Below, in pieces: positions 15,162 through 17,620 of a stretch of DNA of 17,620 bases. This DNA comes from Bacillota bacterium (GTDB lineage: Bacteria; Bacillota; Sulfobacillia; Sulfobacillales; Sulfobacillaceae): contig JAMDDZ010000092.1 in the NCBI GenBank assembly GCA_023488565.1, positions 1-17,620 of the forward strand. The letters are read 5' to 3'. The notes beneath the pieces are model-generated. The model had not been told where the DNA came from and did not search any database. It worked only from the letters and a program-made list of their open reading frames with translations. Position 1 is the stretch's first letter. Every line of letters begins with the position of its first letter. A program made the translations under genes and the position numbers.

Positions 15162-16154
15162 GTGCCGGATAAGGTTCTGGACGTCAAAAATTTAAGCACC
15201 TATTTTTACACCGATGAGGGCGTGGTTCGATCGGTGGAGGGGGTTAGCTTTCATATTGACGCCGAAGAGACTCTGGGAATTGTGGGGGAGTCTGGGTGCG
15301 GGAAGAGTGTGACGTCATTATCCATTATGCAGTTGGTGCCCAATCCGCCGGGGAAAATTGTGGCCGGAGAAATTTTATTCCAAGGAGACAATTTGCTGAA
15401 AAAAACCCCGGAACAAATGCGCAAAATTCGCGGCAATGATATTGCCATGATTTTTCAAGAACCCATGACGTCCCTCAATCCTGTGTATACCATCGGGGAC
15501 CAAATTGCGGAAGCCGTGATCTTACACCAAAAACTCACCAAAAAAGCGGCGTTTGATCGGGCGGTGGAAATGTTGCGGTTGGTGGGAATTCCGTCGCCGG
15601 AACGGCGATCCCGCGAATATCCGCACCAAATGTCGGGTGGCATGCGGCAACGGGTGATGATCGCCATGGCTTTGTCCTGCAATCCCAAATTATTGATTGC
15701 GGACGAGCCGACGACCGCCTTGGATGTGACCATTCAAGCACAAATATTGGACTTGATGCGAAAATTAAAGCAAGAATTTCACACCGCGATTATGCTGATT
15801 ACCCACGATTTAGGGGTGGTGGCGGAAATGACCGATCGGGTGGCGGTGATGTACGCGGGAAGAGTGGTGGAGGAATGCTCTACGGTGGATTTGTTTCGTG
15901 AACCGTTGCATCCCTACACTGTGGGACTGTTGGAATCTATTCCTCGATTGGACGTCGTGAGCAACGAAAAGCTTCACGTAATTGAAGGGACCGTCCCCAA
16001 TCTGTTGCACCTGCCTCAAGGGTGTGCGTTTGCTCCCCGTTGTCCCCAAGCGATGGATATTTGCCGACAGGAAACCCCGGTATTGACAGAGGTCAGTGAC
16101 GGTCGCAAGGTCAGTTGCTGGCTCCATTCTGAAGGGAAGGAGGCGGCCTCGTGA
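15162..16154 (+). CDS. oppD: OppD/DppD-type peptide ABC transporter ATPase
   Basis: ATP-binding subunit of an oligopeptide/dipeptide (or nickel) importer. The 330-residue protein has Walker A GESGCGKS (42-49), Q-loop Gln99 in FQEPMTSLNP, signature MSGGMRQR (157-164), Walker B LLIADEPTTALD (177-188) and H-loop His215 in ITHDLGVV. The C-terminal oligopeptide-transporter domain keeps four Cys (288, 294, 301, 319), the pattern that holds a 4Fe-4S cluster in characterised DppD/OppD proteins. The GTG at 15162 is chosen since GGAAGGAGA at 15146-15154 lies 7 bases before it; GTGs at 15141 and 15144 lack one. The stop overlaps the next gene as GTGA. The precise peptide or metal substrate cannot be told. 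Confidence 0.94.
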   Translation: MPDKVLDVKNLSTYFYTDEGVVRSVEGVSFHIDAEETLGIVGESGCGKSVTSLSIMQLVPNPPGKIVAGEILFQGDNLLKKTPEQMRKIRGNDIAMIFQEPMTSLNPVYTIGDQIAEAVILHQKLTKKAAFDRAVEMLRLVGIPSPERRSREYPHQMSGGMRQRVMIAMALSCNPKLLIADEPTTALDVTIQAQILDLMRKLKQEFHTAIMLITHDLGVVAEMTDRVAVMYAGRVVEECSTVDLFREPLHPYTVGLLESIPRLDVVSNEKLHVIEGTVPNLLHLPQGCAFAPRCPQAMDICRQETPVLTEVSDGRKVSCWLHSEGKEAAS

Positions 16155-17146
16155 GCGCGATACTGAATGATCCGCCGCAATCGGATGACGTCTTATTATC
16201 GGTGCGGGATCTGACCAAATATTTTCCCATCACCGGGGGCTTGTTTTCTCGGGTGGTAGGCCATGTCAAAGCTGTGGACGGGGTAAGTTTTGATTTAGTG
16301 CGCGGAGAAACCCTGGGACTCGTGGGGGAGTCCGGATGCGGCAAAACCACGACGGGTCGCGCCGTCTTGCGCTTGATTGAACCGACTTCGGGATCCATTA
16401 AATTTGAAGGCAAGGAAATTGTGAAGTTGCCCAAATCCGAAATGCGTGCGCTGCGACGGGAGATGCAAATTATTTTTCAGGATCCGTTTGGATCTTTGAA
16501 TCCCCGCATGTCGGTGGGCGAAATCATTGAGGAACCGTTGGACATCCATCACATGGGCAATCGGCATGAACGGGAAAAACGGGTTAAGGAACTCCTTGAA
16601 GTCGTGGGGTTAGCGTCGTACCATATGCGTCGTTATCCGCATGAGTTTTCTGGCGGACAGCGGCAACGGGTGGGCATTGCCCGGGCGTTGGCATTAAATC
16701 CGAAGTTAATTGTGGCGGACGAACCCGTCTCGGCGCTCGACGTGTCGATTCAATCTCAAATCCTTAACTTATTAGAGGACTTGCAGAAGGAATTCGGCTT
16801 GACTTATCTCTTTATTGCGCATGGATTAAATGTGATTCGCCATATTTCCGACCGCGTGGGTGTGATGTATTTGGGTGCCATGGTCGAGATTGCCGATGCT
16901 GAAGAAATTTATCGCAAGCCGTTGCATCCATATACCGAAGCGCTATTTTCTGCTATCCCTATTCCGAATCCCACGTTAAAGAGAGAACGCATTATTTTAC
17001 AGGGTGATGTGCCTAGTCCGGTTAACCCCCCAGCCGGCTGCCGGTTCCACACCCGTTGCCCGATTGCTCAGGAGCAATGTAAAGTGGATCGGCCTATCAT
17101 TAAAGAGTCTTTCCCGGGTCATTGGGTGGCTTGCCATTTTCGTTAG
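16151..17146 (+). CDS. oppF: OppF/DppF-type peptide ABC transporter ATPase
   Basis: Second ATPase, partner of the preceding OppD-like subunit in a heterodimer. The 331-residue protein has Walker A GESGCGKT (59-66), Q-loop Gln110 in FQDPFGSLNPR, signature FSGGQRQR (166-173), Walker B IVADEPVSALD (187-197), and the H-loop His224, here followed by Gly instead of the nearly universal Asp (FIAHGLNV). Four Cys near the end (297, 303, 310, 328) repeat the arrangement of OppD. It starts at GTG 16151 inside the oppD stop, with AAGGAGG at 16137-16143. It is followed at once by a terminator, so no permease or solute-binding gene belongs to this transcript; those parts must be encoded elsewhere. Confidence 0.94.
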   Translation: MSAILNDPPQSDDVLLSVRDLTKYFPITGGLFSRVVGHVKAVDGVSFDLVRGETLGLVGESGCGKTTTGRAVLRLIEPTSGSIKFEGKEIVKLPKSEMRALRREMQIIFQDPFGSLNPRMSVGEIIEEPLDIHHMGNRHEREKRVKELLEVVGLASYHMRRYPHEFSGGQRQRVGIARALALNPKLIVADEPVSALDVSIQSQILNLLEDLQKEFGLTYLFIAHGLNVIRHISDRVGVMYLGAMVEIADAEEIYRKPLHPYTEALFSAIPIPNPTLKRERIILQGDVPSPVNPPAGCRFHTRCPIAQEQCKVDRPIIKESFPGHWVACHFR

Positions 17147-17157
17147 ACAGACAACCT

Positions 17158-17190
17158 AAAAAGACATCGTCGAAACGCGATGTCTTTTTT
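17158..17190 (+). terminator. Intrinsic terminator after oppF
   Basis: Stem GACATCG (17163-17169) pairs with CGATGTC (17178-17184) around a short loop, and is followed by six T (17185-17190). The five A before the stem (17158-17162) can pair with the T run, so the site could also act on the other strand. It lies 11 bases after the oppF stop and closes the promoter-oppD-oppF unit. Confidence 0.9.
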
Positions 17191-17507
17191 GCGCAATTTG
17201 CACGATCTCCGAAAATTTTGGCCAGGATAGAACTTCTGGATTTTGCCCGGGCCTTAAATGATATATCGTCAAGCGTGTTTCCGTGCTTGTTCTCTGAGTC
17301 TCCCCACGGATAAATCCGGGGAGTTCCGGTCTCCTGTTGGCTCTCCCAGGCTCTCGGGTTGCCCCTACACCATCATGGGCCTCCACACAACATTCTTCGG
17401 CATTGAATGCCTACTGTCCCGGTCGCAGACGAACCGCTCCGACCCTCTCGGGTGTTCTTGCGACGGAAGATTCTCGCGGCTTTTTCGTACTCGCAAGTCC
17501 GTCGGCA
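17191..17507 (-). other. Gene-free, hairpin-rich stretch; possible TnpB-gene tail remnant
   Basis: No intact gene is credible here. Several hairpins are visible: CTCCCC (17300-17305) with GGGGAG (17318-17323) enclosing GGA-TAAA-TCC; GGCAT (17399-17403) with ATGCC (17407-17411); and CGACGGA (17461-17467) with TCCGTCG (17498-17504). On the minus strand, one frame reads GSERFVCDRDSRHSMPKNVV, loosely like the C-terminal zinc-finger/DRDxNAAxN end of IS200/IS605 TnpB, and another reads PELPGFIRGE across the first hairpin. Together this hints at a decayed TnpB end with its structured right-end RNA, but frames are broken and similarity is faint. It could equally be an unrelated structured spacer. Confidence 0.3.
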
Positions 17508-17599
17508 TATTACGATCGATCCTGACCACCGATTCCATTAAGTCCTGTCCATCGATTCTGAAAAGTGCTGACCAGGGATTCCGATAAATCCTGACCACC
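17508..17599. repeat. Four tandem imperfect 23-bp repeats
   Basis: Units at 17508-17530, 17531-17553, 17554-17576 and 17577-17599 fit the pattern GATTCCGATAAATCCTGACCACC (the fourth unit). Against it, unit 1 matches 19 of 23 bases, unit 2 18 and unit 3 17. The block CTGACCACC is the best kept part. The array is exactly periodic with no spacers. The last 21 bases of the window (17600-17620) do not clearly continue it. Confidence 0.88.
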
Positions 17600-17620
17600 T
17601 CTTCCCGTTTCCGGTATACG
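17508..17620. mobile_element. Probable end of an IS21-like (or Tn7-like) element running off the window
   Basis: IS21-family and Tn7-like transposons carry several short direct repeats of about 20 bp at each end as transposase-binding sites, and the opposite strand here reads GGTGGTCAGGAT..., which I associate with IS21-type ends. No istA/istB or tns gene is in the window, so the family and the direction of the element are inferred only. Confidence 0.4.

Noticed and set aside
15070..15192. Short open frame in the oppD leader overlapping the oppD start
   Set aside because: Its ATG overlaps the -10 box, so it could not be on the predicted transcript, and it has no ribosome site.
17122..17587. 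Several short plus-strand open frames after oppF
   Set aside because: They cross the terminator, hairpins and repeats, overlap each other in different frames and resemble no protein.
17191..17620. CRISPR array
   Set aside because: The 23-bp units are directly adjacent with no unique spacers, so this is not a CRISPR array.

Overview
The window is a bacterial chromosome segment with every convincing gene on the + strand. The organism is most likely a spore-forming, Gram-positive Firmicute of moderate G+C. The reasons are the purC-S-Q-L-F-M-N-H-D order with a separate PurS and a small PurL, the iron-sulfur type of PurF, the pur-yerC-pcrA-ligA neighbourhood also known from Bacillus subtilis, strong AGGAGG ribosome sites with GTG and TTG starts, and a GerD-like lipoprotein. 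A Sulfobacillus-like lineage is my guess from general flavour only; a 16S or protein search would be needed to confirm it.

Region 1 (1-9333) is the distal part of a purine operon: 3' part of purC, then purS, purQ, purL, purF, purM, purN, purH and purD. Most neighbours overlap by 4 to 28 bases, so translation is probably coupled. Together they cover the steps from PRPP to IMP except those of purE, purK and purB, which would be expected upstream of the window. No terminator is seen inside or directly after this block.

Region 2 (9334-10858) holds a Ser/Gly-rich lipoprotein with a GerD-like helical core, whose start lies in an 11-bp inverted repeat; a YerC/TrpR-type DNA-binding protein; and a small Trp-rich protein I do not recognise, behind a good sigma-A type promoter. 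It sits where B. subtilis has pcrB.

Region 3 (10859-15029) is pcrA (UvrD-family helicase) followed one base later by ligA (NAD-dependent DNA ligase), driven by an extended -10 promoter.

Region 4 (15030-17190) is a self-contained unit: promoter, oppD-like and oppF-like peptide-transporter ATPases, and an intrinsic terminator. No permease or binding protein genes accompany them here.

Region 5 (17191-17620) has no credible intact gene. It contains several hairpins and a minus-strand reading frame faintly like the tail of an IS200/IS605 TnpB gene, then four tandem 23-bp repeats resembling the repeated transposase-binding ends of IS21- or Tn7-like elements. The chromosome backbone seems to give way to mobile-element debris here. 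Nothing in the window amounts to a clear new biological system; the best leads are the start-codon dyad at 9343-9393, the unknown gene at 10453, and the repeats at the right edge.
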